Notes under the pieces: generated by a model
Told to the model about the DNA's origin: nothing
Databases searched by the model: none
What the model saw: the letters and a program-made list of their open reading frames with translations, nothing else
From: Pseudalkalibacillus sp051842935
Lineage (GTDB): Bacteria > Bacillota > Bacilli > Bacillales > Fictibacillaceae
Length of the DNA: 64,000 nt
Direction: 5' to 3'
NCBI RefSeq assembly: GCF_051842935.1
Contig: NZ_JBPXRR010000001.1
Location: 806,001-870,000, forward strand
Position numbers and translations under genes: made by a program
Shown: piece after piece, positions 1-8,537 of the stretch
How the letters are laid out: every line of letters starts with the position of its first letter
Position numbering within the stretch: position 1 is the stretch's first letter

Positions 1-1
1 A

Positions 2-292
2 GGAGCGATTATCCATCCATCGCTACCATCTATACAGCTCTCGGAAATGGCATCCATCAACAACCGTGTGTTCCGGACAGTCGGTTCACCGCTCGTGTTG
101 CCTCAGCACCATACATGTCTTTTGAAGCCGGTGAATGATGTGGATTTCCACATTACGATCGATCATCTGTTCCTGCTACATGAAAAAGTGAAATCCATCC
201 AATGCAGGGTGGCGGAGGAGAAAGTGCGCTTTGCACGATTCCGACCATTCCCATTCTGGAAACGGGTAAGAGAATCATTTGTCAAAGAGTAA
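2..292 (+). CDS. nadF: NAD kinase, C-terminal part (5' end outside window)
   Basis: This is the C-terminal end of an ATP-NAD kinase, the cytosolic enzyme that phosphorylates NAD to NADP. The reading frame is open from base 2, so the start lies to the left of the window. The visible part has the family's C-terminal beta-sandwich residues, including the conserved stretches EMASINNRVFRT and VGSPLVLP, followed by the terminal KVRFARFRPFPFW. That ending matches what I remember of Bacillus NadF (YjbN). Twelve bases separate it from the pseudouridine synthase gene. This nadF-rluA-prpE order is the same as yjbN-yjbO-prpE in B. subtilis. The assignment is secure although catalytic residues are not in the window. 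Confidence 0.9.
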   Translation, partial: GAIIHPSLPSIQLSEMASINNRVFRTVGSPLVLPQHHTCLLKPVNDVDFHITIDHLFLLHEKVKSIQCRVAEEKVRFARFRPFPFWKRVRESFVKE

Positions 293-304
293 GGAAATGA
301 ACAT

Positions 305-1198
305 ATGAAGCCACTAGAATTCACATGGACGATCCATAAAAGATCGGAAGGTAAGACCTTAAGAGACTACTTGCTGAAAGATCAATTGATTTCAAGACAG
401 GCGCTTACAGACATCAAGTTCAAAGGTGGAGATTTGAAAGTCAATGATGAACAAGTCACGGTACGGTATATTCTTAAGGCTGGAGATATCGTGACGGTCA
501 TCTTTCCTGTGGAAGAAATCAGTGAATATATGGAACCGATTGAGCTACCTTTGTCAGTATTGTACGAGGACGACCATTTCCTTGTTGTAGACAAGCCAGC
601 TGGATTGCCGACGATCCCGTCCCGCTTCAGAAGTAAAGAATCCCTTGCACAAGGGATTCTTCATTATTATGAGGAGAATCAAATCGCTTCTACCATCCAC
701 GCTGTCAATCGTTTGGACCGTAACACGAGTGGGATCGTCCTTTTCGCGAAGCATCGATATGGTCATTCGTTATTGTCCCGGCAACAGAAGGAAGGGAAGT
801 TGAAACGGACTTACGTTGCCCTATGTCATGGCATACCGGATCCACGATCAGGTACGATTGATGCTCCAATCGGTAGAAAAGAAGGAAGTATCATAGAACG
901 TTGTATCCGCCCAGATGGTCAGCAGGCAAAGACCCATTATAAGGTGCTAGCAAGCTACAAAGAATACGCGTTTCTCAAACTAAGATTAGAAACGGGACGC
1001 ACACATCAAATCCGGGTGCATATGGCTCATATCGGTCATCCTTTATTGGGGGATGATTTGTATGGAGGCACTCTTCAATTCATCGAACGGCAAGCGCTCC
1101 ACAGCCAAACTTTAGCGTTTTATCATCCATTCAATGAAAAAAGGATAGAGATCCAAGCACCACTTCCTGAAGATATGGAAGTATGGATTGATCGATAG
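305..1198 (+). CDS. RluA/RluD-family rRNA pseudouridine synthase (YjbO-like)
   Basis: A cytosolic RNA pseudouridine synthase of 297 residues. An N-terminal S4-like RNA-binding region (about 1-75) precedes the catalytic domain. The catalytic motif RLDRNTSG holds the expected nucleophilic Asp (residue 138), and the C-terminal GRTHQIRVHMAHIGHPLLGD block of the family is present. Length is normal. The ATG follows AAGGAAATGAACAT, and the gene is probably cotranscribed with nadF. It is the positional equivalent of B. subtilis YjbO. The exact target uridine cannot be told from sequence. Confidence 0.92.
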   Translation: MKPLEFTWTIHKRSEGKTLRDYLLKDQLISRQALTDIKFKGGDLKVNDEQVTVRYILKAGDIVTVIFPVEEISEYMEPIELPLSVLYEDDHFLVVDKPAGLPTIPSRFRSKESLAQGILHYYEENQIASTIHAVNRLDRNTSGIVLFAKHRYGHSLLSRQQKEGKLKRTYVALCHGIPDPRSGTIDAPIGRKEGSIIERCIRPDGQQAKTHYKVLASYKEYAFLKLRLETGRTHQIRVHMAHIGHPLLGDDLYGGTLQFIERQALHSQTLAFYHPFNEKRIEIQAPLPEDMEVWIDR

Positions 1199-1246
1199 AA
1201 GAAGACTACCTAATTTACTCTGGTGTAAAACATATAAGGAACATAA

Positions 1247-1283
1247 GAAATGTCCTGTGAATTGACACAGGACATTTCTTTCG
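1247..1283 (+). terminator. Rho-independent terminator after the pseudouridine synthase gene
   Basis: A perfect 13-bp stem (GAAATGTCCTGTG / CACAGGACATTTC) with a 6-base loop is followed by TTTCG. It closes the nadF-rluA transcript about 50 bases after the stop codon. Confidence 0.85.
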
Positions 1284-1321
1284 TATCAAGGTTTAAGTAC
1301 GTTTGGAAATCATTTTTCCAA

Positions 1322-1865
1322 CACCAAAATGGAGCAAGTCACCGGACCAAAGAGGCGTTTTGGTAGGGTGAAATCACCAAAATGGAGCAAGTCACCTAAT
1401 CAAAGAGGCGTTCTCGTAGGGTGAAATCACCAAAATGGAGCAAGTCACCTAACCAAAGAGGCGTTCTCGTAGGGTGAAAGCAGCAAAATGATGCTAGTCA
1501 CCTAACCATAGAGGCGTTCTCGTAGGGTGAAATCAGCAAAATGATGCTAGTCACCTAACCAAAGAGGCGTTCTCGTAGGGTGAAAGCAGCAAAATGGTGA
1601 AAGTCACCTAACCATAGAGGCGTTCTCGTAGGGTGAAAGCAGCAAAATGGTGAAAGTCACCTAACCATAGAGGCGTTCTCGTAGGGTGAAAGCAGCAAAA
1701 TGGTGAAAGTCACCTAACCATAGAGGCGTTCTCGTAGGGTGAAAGCAGCAAAATGGTGAAAGTCACCTAACCAAAGAGGACTTCTCGTAGGGTGAAATCA
1801 CCAAATCGTGAATTTCACCTAACCAAAGAGGCGTTCTCGTAGGGTGAAATCAACAAAATCGCGTA
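1322..1865. repeat. 53-bp tandem repeat (minisatellite), about 10 copies
   Basis: A head-to-tail array with a strict 53-base period: units start near 1322, 1375, 1428, 1481, 1534, 1587, 1640, 1693, 1746 and 1799, and a partial unit follows. Each unit carries AAAGAGGCGTTCTCGTAGGG, then a TAGGGTGAAA / TCACCTA inverted pair about 20 bases apart that could form a small hairpin. The middle units are nearly identical and the outer ones have diverged. No unit contains a long ORF. The array fills the gap between two converging genes (rluA-type and prpE). It is not CRISPR, because there are no unique spacers. Confidence 0.93.
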
Positions 1866-1944
1866 CAGTTGTGTCATGACGTTCATTTGTTTTGACTTTT
1901 TACACCACAAAATTGAACGATTTGTATTTATTCGGCAGTCTTGT

Positions 1945-2691
1945 TTAGTCATCGAATGGTCTGAATTTTTCTGCCACATATGGCATAGAAGATGGGACTG
2001 AAATGGTTGTGTCTTCAGGAAAACGATAGGCAGTCAATGAGCCTCCAAAGACACACCCCGTATCAATGTTGATCGTGTTACCCACTTTTCTTGGCTCTTC
2101 TACAGGGGTATGGCCATAAACGATGATGGATTCGCCTTCATATTGCTTTGCCCAATCTCTACGTACAGGCATACCGTTTTCGTGCCTTTCTCCAGTGATA
2201 TCCCCATACAAGACAAAGGTCCTTACTCTTTTATGCGTATGACCGATTAAATCTTCACGTATACCAGCATGTGCAACGACAAGGCTTCCTTCAGACAATT
2301 GGAGATAAAGGGGGGCTTCTTCAAACATCTTCTTGAACTTATGAGAAATTTCCTCTTGTTGTTCTGGTGTAAGGCGTTCGTATTCTTCAACAGTCGTCTC
2401 AAGACCGTGACGTACTTGGACATCTCTTCCTAAGAAATAGCGGTACAGTTTATCACAATGGTTTCCGGGCGAATATAGAGCGAGATCTTGCTGGACAAGC
2501 TCGTAGACGAGTTCAATCACTTTCAAGGATTGTGGTCCACGATCGGTCAAATCTCCTAAAAATACAAGCTTTCTTTTATCAGCGTGTTCAAACTTTCCTT
2601 GTGAGTTCCTGGAATAACCAAGCATCTCCAAGAGTTGGATCAATTCTTCATAGCAACCGTGTATATCGCCTACAACATCGTATTTCATCAT
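1945..2691 (-). CDS. prpE: Bis(5'-nucleosyl)-tetraphosphatase PrpE
   Basis: A metallophosphatase of 248 residues that hydrolyses diadenosine tetraphosphate asymmetrically. In B. subtilis PrpE also acts in germination. The metal-binding motifs GDIHGCYEE (8-16), GDLTDRGP (46-53) and GNHCDK (76-81) are present, as is a late YGHTP. The start is either of two adjacent ATGs at 2691 or 2688 behind GAGGTGG; the second has the better spacing. It stands alone on the minus strand facing the minisatellite. Its position after the YjbO homologue matches B. subtilis. Confidence 0.9.
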   Translation of the reverse strand: MMKYDVVGDIHGCYEELIQLLEMLGYSRNSQGKFEHADKRKLVFLGDLTDRGPQSLKVIELVYELVQQDLALYSPGNHCDKLYRYFLGRDVQVRHGLETTVEEYERLTPEQQEEISHKFKKMFEEAPLYLQLSEGSLVVAHAGIREDLIGHTHKRVRTFVLYGDITGERHENGMPVRRDWAKQYEGESIIVYGHTPVEEPRKVGNTINIDTGCVFGGSLTAYRFPEDTTISVPSSMPYVAEKFRPFDD

Positions 2692-2802
2692 TCCACCTCA
2701 AGCATCAGAATCTACATTATAGATTTTCTCATTATTCCTCACCATAAAACCTATTTTAGCCTGTAATTGAAATGGATAACAACTGAATCCAATTCCATAA
2801 AG

Positions 2803-2832
2803 AAAAAAGCACCTGAAAAGGTGCTTTTTAAT
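2803..2832. terminator. Terminator hairpin overlapping the SEDS gene stop
   Basis: An AAAAGCACCT / AGGTGCTTTT stem with a GAAA loop, flanked by A and T runs on both sides. It would terminate the minus-strand SEDS gene, whose stop codon lies inside the right arm. Confidence 0.75.
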
Positions 2833-4012
2833 CAAACATATAGTTTCTAGTACGTGAGCGGACATTAAGAACAAGACCGATGGCGATCATGCTGGCTAAG
2901 GTCGAACTTCCTCCGTAGCTGATGAAAGGTAATGGGATTCCGGTAATCGGTAGCAATCCGATGGTCATACCGATGTTTTGGAAGACTTGGAAAGTGATCA
3001 TACCGATGACTCCGGCACACAAATAGCTGCCGAATGGATCGTTACTCTCAAGAGCTGCATGAATGATACGGTAGATCAATAAGAAAAATAAAGAAATGAT
3101 GAAGCTCGTTCCCATAAATCCGAACTCTTCTCCAATCACTGAGAAGATGAAGTCGGTCTGAGCTTCAGGGAAGTAGACATTTCCTTCAGTAAATCCTTTC
3201 CCATACAGTTGCCCGGATCCAATCGCTAGCAAGGACTTGACGAGTTGGAAGCCGAAGCCTTGTTCGAACTCATAAGGTTGAAGCCAGCCGTAGAACCGGT
3301 TCAATTGATAGCCTTCTAAAATGTACTGTAAGAAAAACTCTGGGAAATATAAGTAAGTCATCACTAATGCAGAAATGAACATCACGAAAATGAGCGTCAA
3401 CAGCAAGATAATCCGCCACCGGATGCCTGAAACTAGAATCAGACTCGCGATGATTGCGATGAATACGAGTGTCGTTCCCAAGTCAGGCTGGGTAACCACT
3501 AGAAATACAGGTGGAATAGAGACGAGCATGACTTTTCCGAGCAGCAACAGATCATCGCGAATCAGGCGATCTTTATACCGTTCATTATGAATGGTAATTA
3601 CGTTCGCAATTGTGATGATCAAAGCTACCTTCATCAATTCTGAAGGCTGGAACGAAATACCTCCAACCCGATACCAACTCTGAGCTCCGTTGATCAAGGG
3701 AACTATTGCATCCGGTGTACCCGCGTTTGGATCGACCATAGGTATAACTGTAATTCCTGAGAGCAAGAAGAGCCCGAGTCCGTATATGTACCAGGATAGT
3801 TTTAAAAACTGATCGAAATCCAAAATCATCACGAAAGCGATGGCAACGAATCCCACTGAATACCAGAACATCTGCTTGATGACGAAATTTCCTTCATATT
3901 GTCCTACTGCACTGTAGATGGCGATGCAACTTGAACAGATTAAAAGAAATAAGATGAAAAGTAAGTTATAATCGATTTGTTGGAAAGGGGTTTCTCTATC
4001 TGAATTTGTCAT
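2828..4012 (-). CDS. RodA/FtsW/SpoVE-family SEDS peptidoglycan polymerase
   Basis: A polytopic membrane protein of 394 residues from the SEDS family of peptidoglycan glycosyltransferases that work with a class B PBP. About ten membrane segments are visible. The hallmark C-terminal motif GIPLPFISYGGSS is present, as are the FQPSELMKVALI stretch of the central region and VTQPDLGT. These favour the RodA branch (side-wall elongation) over FtsW or SpoVE, but the subgroup is not certain. It is monocistronic, divergent from mgtE, with an ATG preceded by AGGTAAAATATAA. No equivalent sits here in B. subtilis as far as I remember. Confidence 0.85.
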   Translation of the reverse strand: MTNSDRETPFQQIDYNLLFILFLLICSSCIAIYSAVGQYEGNFVIKQMFWYSVGFVAIAFVMILDFDQFLKLSWYIYGLGLFLLSGITVIPMVDPNAGTPDAIVPLINGAQSWYRVGGISFQPSELMKVALIITIANVITIHNERYKDRLIRDDLLLLGKVMLVSIPPVFLVVTQPDLGTTLVFIAIIASLILVSGIRWRIILLLTLIFVMFISALVMTYLYFPEFFLQYILEGYQLNRFYGWLQPYEFEQGFGFQLVKSLLAIGSGQLYGKGFTEGNVYFPEAQTDFIFSVIGEEFGFMGTSFIISLFFLLIYRIIHAALESNDPFGSYLCAGVIGMITFQVFQNIGMTIGLLPITGIPLPFISYGGSSTLASMIAIGLVLNVRSRTRNYMFD

Positions 4013-4143
4013 TTATATTTTACCTGCCTTACGTACGAGTTCATTATAAAATCATAACACTTTTTATCATATCGAACTATGGATTGTTTGAAAATAACTG
4101 AGATTCAAGGGTTGGAAAATTGACAAATCTGCTTTAGGCTTAG

Positions 4144-4155
4144 GCTTGCTATAAT
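4144..4155 (+). promoter_or_regulatory. Extended -10 promoter for mgtE
   Basis: CTTGCTATAAT at 4145-4155 gives a consensus TATAAT (4150-4155) with an upstream TG, about 50 bases before the mgtE start. A TTGACA lies too far upstream (24-base spacing) to be its partner. I could not find an M-box magnesium riboswitch in the short leader. Confidence 0.5.
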
Positions 4156-4204
4156 TTTCGTCATCAGAAACAATTTTGAAGCCCTGTTGAGAGGGGGAGT
4201 TGCA

Positions 4205-5557
4205 ATGGAATCAGAAGAAGAATTTGAATTTCAACCAGTAATTGATGCATTGGAAAGAGAAGATATCGACCAGTTCAGGGAACAATTCCTAGATATGCAC
4301 CCTTATGATCAGACAAGGCTTTTCACCGATTTGGAAGAAGAGCTACGGATGCGGATTTACCGCTACCTTTCACCCGAAGAAATGGCGGAAATCTTTGAAA
4401 AGATCGAGATAGAAGATACAAAGGATTATTTATTCGAGATGCAGCCATTCTATGCGGCAGAAATGCTGGGCGAAATGTATGCCGATGATGCCGTTGACGT
4501 ATTGAATGACTTAGAAGCAGAGCAACTCGCCAGTTATTTGACCATCATGGATGACGAGGCAGCCCAAGAAATCAAAGACCTACTTCATTATGAGGAAAAA
4601 ACAGCTGGTAGTATCATGACTACAGAATTCGTTTCCATTCGGGCTCATCAAACCGTAATCGAAGCAATGCAGATCTTGCGTAAGGAAGCACCGGATGCCG
4701 AAACGATCTACTATGTGTTCGTAGTGGATGAACACAAGAAACTCGCCGGTGTCATATCTTTACGTGACCTCATCATTGCAGAAGAAACGACGCTCGTTTC
4801 AGATGTCATGAATGATCGGGTGGTTTCCATTTCTGTAGGTGAAGATCAGGAAGAGGCTGCTAGGATGATGAAAGACTATGACTTTCTTGCTCTCCCGGTT
4901 GTGGACTTTCAAAATCATCTGCTCGGAATCATCACAGTCGATGATATCGTCGATGTCATTGATGAAGAAGCTTCAGAGGACTATTCCAAACTCGCCGCGG
5001 TTTCAGACATGGATTCGGCCGACCGTAATCCATTACAAGCTGCGAAACGAAGGTTACCGTGGCTCGTAATCCTGCTATTTCTTGGAACGATCACCGCAAG
5101 CTTGATTGGCCAATTTGAAGACACATTGAATCAAGTAGCGATATTAGCTGTTTTCATTCCACTGATTGCAGGAATGGCTGGTAATACTGGTACACAAGCA
5201 TTAGCAGTAGCTGTCAGAGGTATTGCGACAGGTGATACGGATAAGGAAAATTTGAGAAGTTTAATCTTGCGTGAAGCAGGAACAGGACTCATAACCGGAA
5301 CAACATGTGGAATTGTAATTACCATCATCGTTTACTTATGGCAAAGTTCCATTTATCTTGGACTCTTGGTCGGAGTCTCTATATTATTCACACTTGTCGT
5401 GGCAACGCTCGCAGGGGCATTGATCCCTTTGTTCATGCACAAATTGAAAATCGATCCAGCAGTCGCATCTGGCCCATTCATCACGACGATTAATGATATC
5501 ATCAGCGTCCTGATCTACTTCGGAATGGCGACTGCTCTTATGCAATACTTGGTTTGA
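4205..5557 (+). CDS. mgtE: Magnesium transporter MgtE
   Basis: A homodimeric Mg2+ channel/transporter of the inner membrane, 450 residues from the ATG at 4205. An in-frame TTG at 4187 lies upstream, but GAGGGGGAG just before the ATG decides the start. The acidic N domain (about 1-120, ending LHYEEKTAGSIMT) leads into paired CBS domains (about 130-250), then five membrane segments with the PLIAGMAGNTGTQALAVAVRG pore signature. Everything expected of the family is present. The antiporter gene follows after 15 bases, so the two cation transporters are probably cotranscribed. Confidence 0.93.
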   Translation: MESEEEFEFQPVIDALEREDIDQFREQFLDMHPYDQTRLFTDLEEELRMRIYRYLSPEEMAEIFEKIEIEDTKDYLFEMQPFYAAEMLGEMYADDAVDVLNDLEAEQLASYLTIMDDEAAQEIKDLLHYEEKTAGSIMTTEFVSIRAHQTVIEAMQILRKEAPDAETIYYVFVVDEHKKLAGVISLRDLIIAEETTLVSDVMNDRVVSISVGEDQEEAARMMKDYDFLALPVVDFQNHLLGIITVDDIVDVIDEEASEDYSKLAAVSDMDSADRNPLQAAKRRLPWLVILLFLGTITASLIGQFEDTLNQVAILAVFIPLIAGMAGNTGTQALAVAVRGIATGDTDKENLRSLILREAGTGLITGTTCGIVITIIVYLWQSSIYLGLLVGVSILFTLVVATLAGALIPLFMHKLKIDPAVASGPFITTINDIISVLIYFGMATALMQYLV

Positions 5558-5572
5558 TATAGGGAGGTTGTT

Positions 5573-7420
5573 ATGGAAGAGACTCATTCGTTCATGTCAC
5601 TTCTGGTGGTCATACTCGTAGCTTTTCTCACACCTATCCTCTTGAATAAGCTACGGATCAAAATGTTGCCGATCATCGTCGCAGAAATTATCGCAGGTCT
5701 GATCATCGGCAAAACCGGATTTGACATTGTTGAAGCGGACTCTTTACTAGAAACCTTATCGACATTAGGATTTATCTATTTATTGTTTTTAAGTGGACTT
5801 GAAATCGACTTTTCAATCTTTTCTTCAAAATCCAAAACGAAAAAGAACAAGGAAGAACCGAGTGGGATTTGGCTGCCGTTCATGATTTTTGGTTTGATGA
5901 TGGGTTTATCGTATGGAATCTCCTGGCTGTTTGTTCTTTTCGGATTCATCGATAATGCCTTTCTCATGTCCTTGATCATTGCAACGATTTCGTTAGGGAT
6001 CGTCGTGCCGACATTGAAGGACACGGGCATCATCAAGTCCGGGCTCGGACAGACCATTTTGATGATTACTGTTATCGCCGATCTCGCTACTATGATCCTG
6101 CTGGGGGTATTCGTGTCTGTTTTTTCTCCTGAAGGGAAAAACACTTGGTTGCTATTGCTGCTGTTCTTAGCGGGTGTAGTCTTGTACTTTGTTGGGAAGT
6201 ATTTCAGAAACCGCTCAAGCTTTAAAAGCTTGACGAGTGGTACGATTCAAATCGATACACGAGCCGTATTCACGCTTATCATCGTTCTCGTCGCACTATC
6301 CCAAAAGGTCGGAGCAGAAAGCATACTTGGTGCTTTCCTGGCTGGTGCACTCGTATCCTTGATGTCACCGAATCCGTCCATGGTCCATAAGCTGGACTCT
6401 TTCGGTTATGGATTTTTAATTCCGATATTCTTCGTCATGATTGGAGTACGAATTGATTTAGTCAAGTTGTTTTTCGATCGAGAAGTACTTTTATTAATAC
6501 CATTCTTATTGGTCGCGTTTATGGTAACGAAAATCGTACCTATCTTGTGGTTCAAGAAATGGTACAACATGAAGACGGTTATGAGCATCGGTATCCTGTT
6601 ATCTTCGAAATTGACACTGGTCATTGCAGCAGCTGAAATCGGTGAAAAGATGGGGATGGTCGATTCCAAAATGTCTTCTGCCATCATCCTTGTCGGGGTG
6701 ATCAGCAGTATCATCGGCCCAATATTCTTTAAGAAGATCTTTCCTAGGAAGATCGCTGAAGAAAAGAAGACGATGGCCATTCTCGGTGCCAACAGCATTA
6801 CGCTCCCGTTGTCCAAAAAGATGAAAGAAGCATATGAAGTAGCACTCTATCACTTGAAATCCAATGAATTGGATCCATATTATTCTGAGGATCATTCTGA
6901 GAATTTCGATGTTCATGTCATTGAAAGTTTCAAGATCGAATCCCTTGAAGATCAAAATGTGTTCGATGTCGATCTATTAGTGGTCGCCACCCATGAAGAT
7001 GAGATCAACATGAAAATCGCACGAAAAGCTAAGGAATATGAAGTAGGACGGATCATTGCTCGAATTGAAGAGAATACGCGTGCAGATGCCTTAAGAGAGG
7101 AAGGCATTGAAGTCTTTTCCAAATTTACTTCAACCATCATGCTGCTAGAGGCGATGATCAAGTCTCCAAGCATCATGAAACTATTTGTGAATCAGGAGAA
7201 TGTACTTGACGAAGTTATTGTGAAAAACGATGTCCATGCCGGTAAGCCAATTAAGCGATTAGAGTTCTTAGGTGACACGATCATCGCAAGGGTATTCCGT
7301 GAGAACGAATCGATCATTCCCCATGGCGATACGGTCTTGAAAGTAGGTGACCGATTGGTGGTTACAGGAAGCGAAGATTGTGTGCATCGATTAAAAGCGA
7401 ATATCAATGGACAAGCTTGA
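5573..7420 (+). CDS. CPA2-type monovalent cation:proton antiporter with TrkA-N and TrkA-C domains (YjbQ-like)
   Basis: A 615-residue membrane antiporter. About twelve membrane segments occupy residues 1-390. A cytosolic TrkA-N nucleotide-binding region (about 395-510) and a TrkA-C (RCK_C) domain (about 525-612, ending in GDTVLKVGDRLVVTGS) follow. Length and architecture match B. subtilis YjbQ. The family exchanges K+ or Na+ for H+, gated by ligand binding to the C-terminal domains. It lies 15 bases after mgtE with a GGGAGG site before the ATG. Confidence 0.87.
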   Translation: MEETHSFMSLLVVILVAFLTPILLNKLRIKMLPIIVAEIIAGLIIGKTGFDIVEADSLLETLSTLGFIYLLFLSGLEIDFSIFSSKSKTKKNKEEPSGIWLPFMIFGLMMGLSYGISWLFVLFGFIDNAFLMSLIIATISLGIVVPTLKDTGIIKSGLGQTILMITVIADLATMILLGVFVSVFSPEGKNTWLLLLLFLAGVVLYFVGKYFRNRSSFKSLTSGTIQIDTRAVFTLIIVLVALSQKVGAESILGAFLAGALVSLMSPNPSMVHKLDSFGYGFLIPIFFVMIGVRIDLVKLFFDREVLLLIPFLLVAFMVTKIVPILWFKKWYNMKTVMSIGILLSSKLTLVIAAAEIGEKMGMVDSKMSSAIILVGVISSIIGPIFFKKIFPRKIAEEKKTMAILGANSITLPLSKKMKEAYEVALYHLKSNELDPYYSEDHSENFDVHVIESFKIESLEDQNVFDVDLLVVATHEDEINMKIARKAKEYEVGRIIARIEENTRADALREEGIEVFSKFTSTIMLLEAMIKSPSIMKLFVNQENVLDEVIVKNDVHAGKPIKRLEFLGDTIIARVFRENESIIPHGDTVLKVGDRLVVTGSEDCVHRLKANINGQA

Positions 7421-7421
7421 T

Positions 7422-7458
7422 AAAAGACGGGATTGTAGGCCAATCCCGTCTTTTGTTA
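7422..7458 (+). terminator. Terminator of the mgtE-antiporter operon
   Basis: A perfect 14-bp stem AAAAGACGGGATTG / CAATCCCGTCTTTT with a 5-base loop, ending in a T run. Confidence 0.9.
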
Positions 7459-7524
7459 TGTTTTTCAAACTTCTATCATAGGTTCGAGCATTTGTGGAAA
7501 TCATTTTAACATGATTGGAATCCG

Positions 7525-7554
7525 TGCTATACTGTGTTTAGGACTTGGTCATAA
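7525..7554 (+). promoter_or_regulatory. fabI promoter with probable FapR operator
   Basis: An extended -10, TGCTATACT (TATACT at 7528-7533), is followed directly by TTAGGACTTGGTCATAA (7538-7554). That matches about 14 of 17 positions of the FapR box TTAGTACCTGRTACTAA as I remember it, in the start-site region where FapR acts. FapR represses fatty acid synthesis genes until malonyl-CoA accumulates, and fabI is a known member of that regulon in B. subtilis. Confidence 0.7.
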
Positions 7555-7600
7555 TAACAAATCATAATATAACAATACTTATTCAGGAGGTTATTCAATT

Positions 7601-8377
7601 ATGGGTCTTTCATTAGAAGGTCGTACATATGTCGTCATGGGAGTTGCGAATAAACGTAGTATTGCATGGGGAATCGCTCGTTCATTAAGCAATGCTGGAG
7701 CCCGACTCGTATTCACGTATGCAGGAGAACGTTTCGAGAAGAATGTGAGAGATTTGGCTGAATCCCTGGATCGCAGTGATTCCGTCGTCATTCCATGTGA
7801 CGTGACAGATGATGAACAGATTAAAGAAGCGTTCAGTCGTATTAAAGAAGAAGTCGGTGTTATTCATGGGCTTGCACACTGTATCGCATTCGCGAATGTG
7901 GAAGAGTTGAAAGGGGAATATGTGAACACATCCCGTGATGGATTTCTCCTCGCTCACAACATCAGCTCCTACTCCTTGACAGCTGTTGCGAAAGAAGCGC
8001 GTGAACTCATGACTGAAGGCGGCGGTATCGTGACGATGACGTACCTGGGTGGCGAACGTGTCGTCAACAACTATAACGTCATGGGCGTGGCGAAAGCTTC
8101 ATTGGACGCAAGTGTGAAGTACTTAGCAAACGATCTTGGAAAAGATGGAATCCGTGTTAATGCTATATCAGCCGGGCCGATTAGGACCTTGGCTGCTAAA
8201 GGAGTCGGAGATTTCAACAGCATCCTGAAGGATATTGAAGAAAGAGCTCCACTTCGTCGAACGACAACGACAGAAGAAGTCGGAGATACTGCACTCTTCT
8301 TGATGAGTGATCTATCCAGAGGATTGACAGGAGAAATTCTCCATATCGACAGTGGATTCCATATCTTAGGAAGATGA
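7601..8377 (+). CDS. fabI: Enoyl-[acyl-carrier-protein] reductase (NADH) FabI
   Basis: Catalyses the last reduction step of type II fatty acid elongation in the cytosol. The 258-residue protein is an SDR with the divergent FabI nucleotide motif GVANKRSIAWGIA (14-26) and the catalytic Tyr158 and Lys165 in YNVMGVAK, spaced Y-x6-K as FabI requires. The ATG follows CAGGAGG. It is a single-gene unit with its own terminator. In B. subtilis the next genes are the spore coat/crust genes cotO-cotZ-cotY-cotX-cotW-cotV. Here the polysaccharide locus begins instead. Confidence 0.95.
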   Translation: MGLSLEGRTYVVMGVANKRSIAWGIARSLSNAGARLVFTYAGERFEKNVRDLAESLDRSDSVVIPCDVTDDEQIKEAFSRIKEEVGVIHGLAHCIAFANVEELKGEYVNTSRDGFLLAHNISSYSLTAVAKEARELMTEGGGIVTMTYLGGERVVNNYNVMGVAKASLDASVKYLANDLGKDGIRVNAISAGPIRTLAAKGVGDFNSILKDIEERAPLRRTTTTEEVGDTALFLMSDLSRGLTGEILHIDSGFHILGR

Positions 8378-8391
8378 TGTGAGTTTTTATG

Positions 8392-8420
8392 AAAACACCC
8401 TTCGGGGTGTTTTTTTATTT
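8392..8420 (+). terminator. fabI terminator
   Basis: ACACCC TTCG GGGTGT followed by seven T residues. Confidence 0.88.
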
Positions 8421-8537
8421 GGATCATCTTTTGCAAATGGGCTTTTAATTTACTACACCCATGAGAAATGCCCATACAGATAGTCATGTGCGGAATACAG
8501 TAAAAATATCATGACGTGTTTGTTAGGGGTGTAAAGG

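Noticed and set aside
1322..1865. CRISPR array
   Set aside because: The whole 53-base unit is repeated head to tail with no unique spacers, and no cas genes are near.
4187..4204. TTG start for MgtE
   Set aside because: The ribosome site GAGGGGGAG lies inside this stretch, so the ATG at 4205 is the start.
4013..4204. M-box riboswitch before mgtE
   Set aside because: The leader after the extended -10 is only about 45 bases, too short for an M-box, and no terminator hairpin is present.
8455..8482. Sigma-K promoter before the PIG-L gene
   Set aside because: ACAC and CATACAGAT lie 14 bases apart, but the -10 misses the final TA and the spacing is short.
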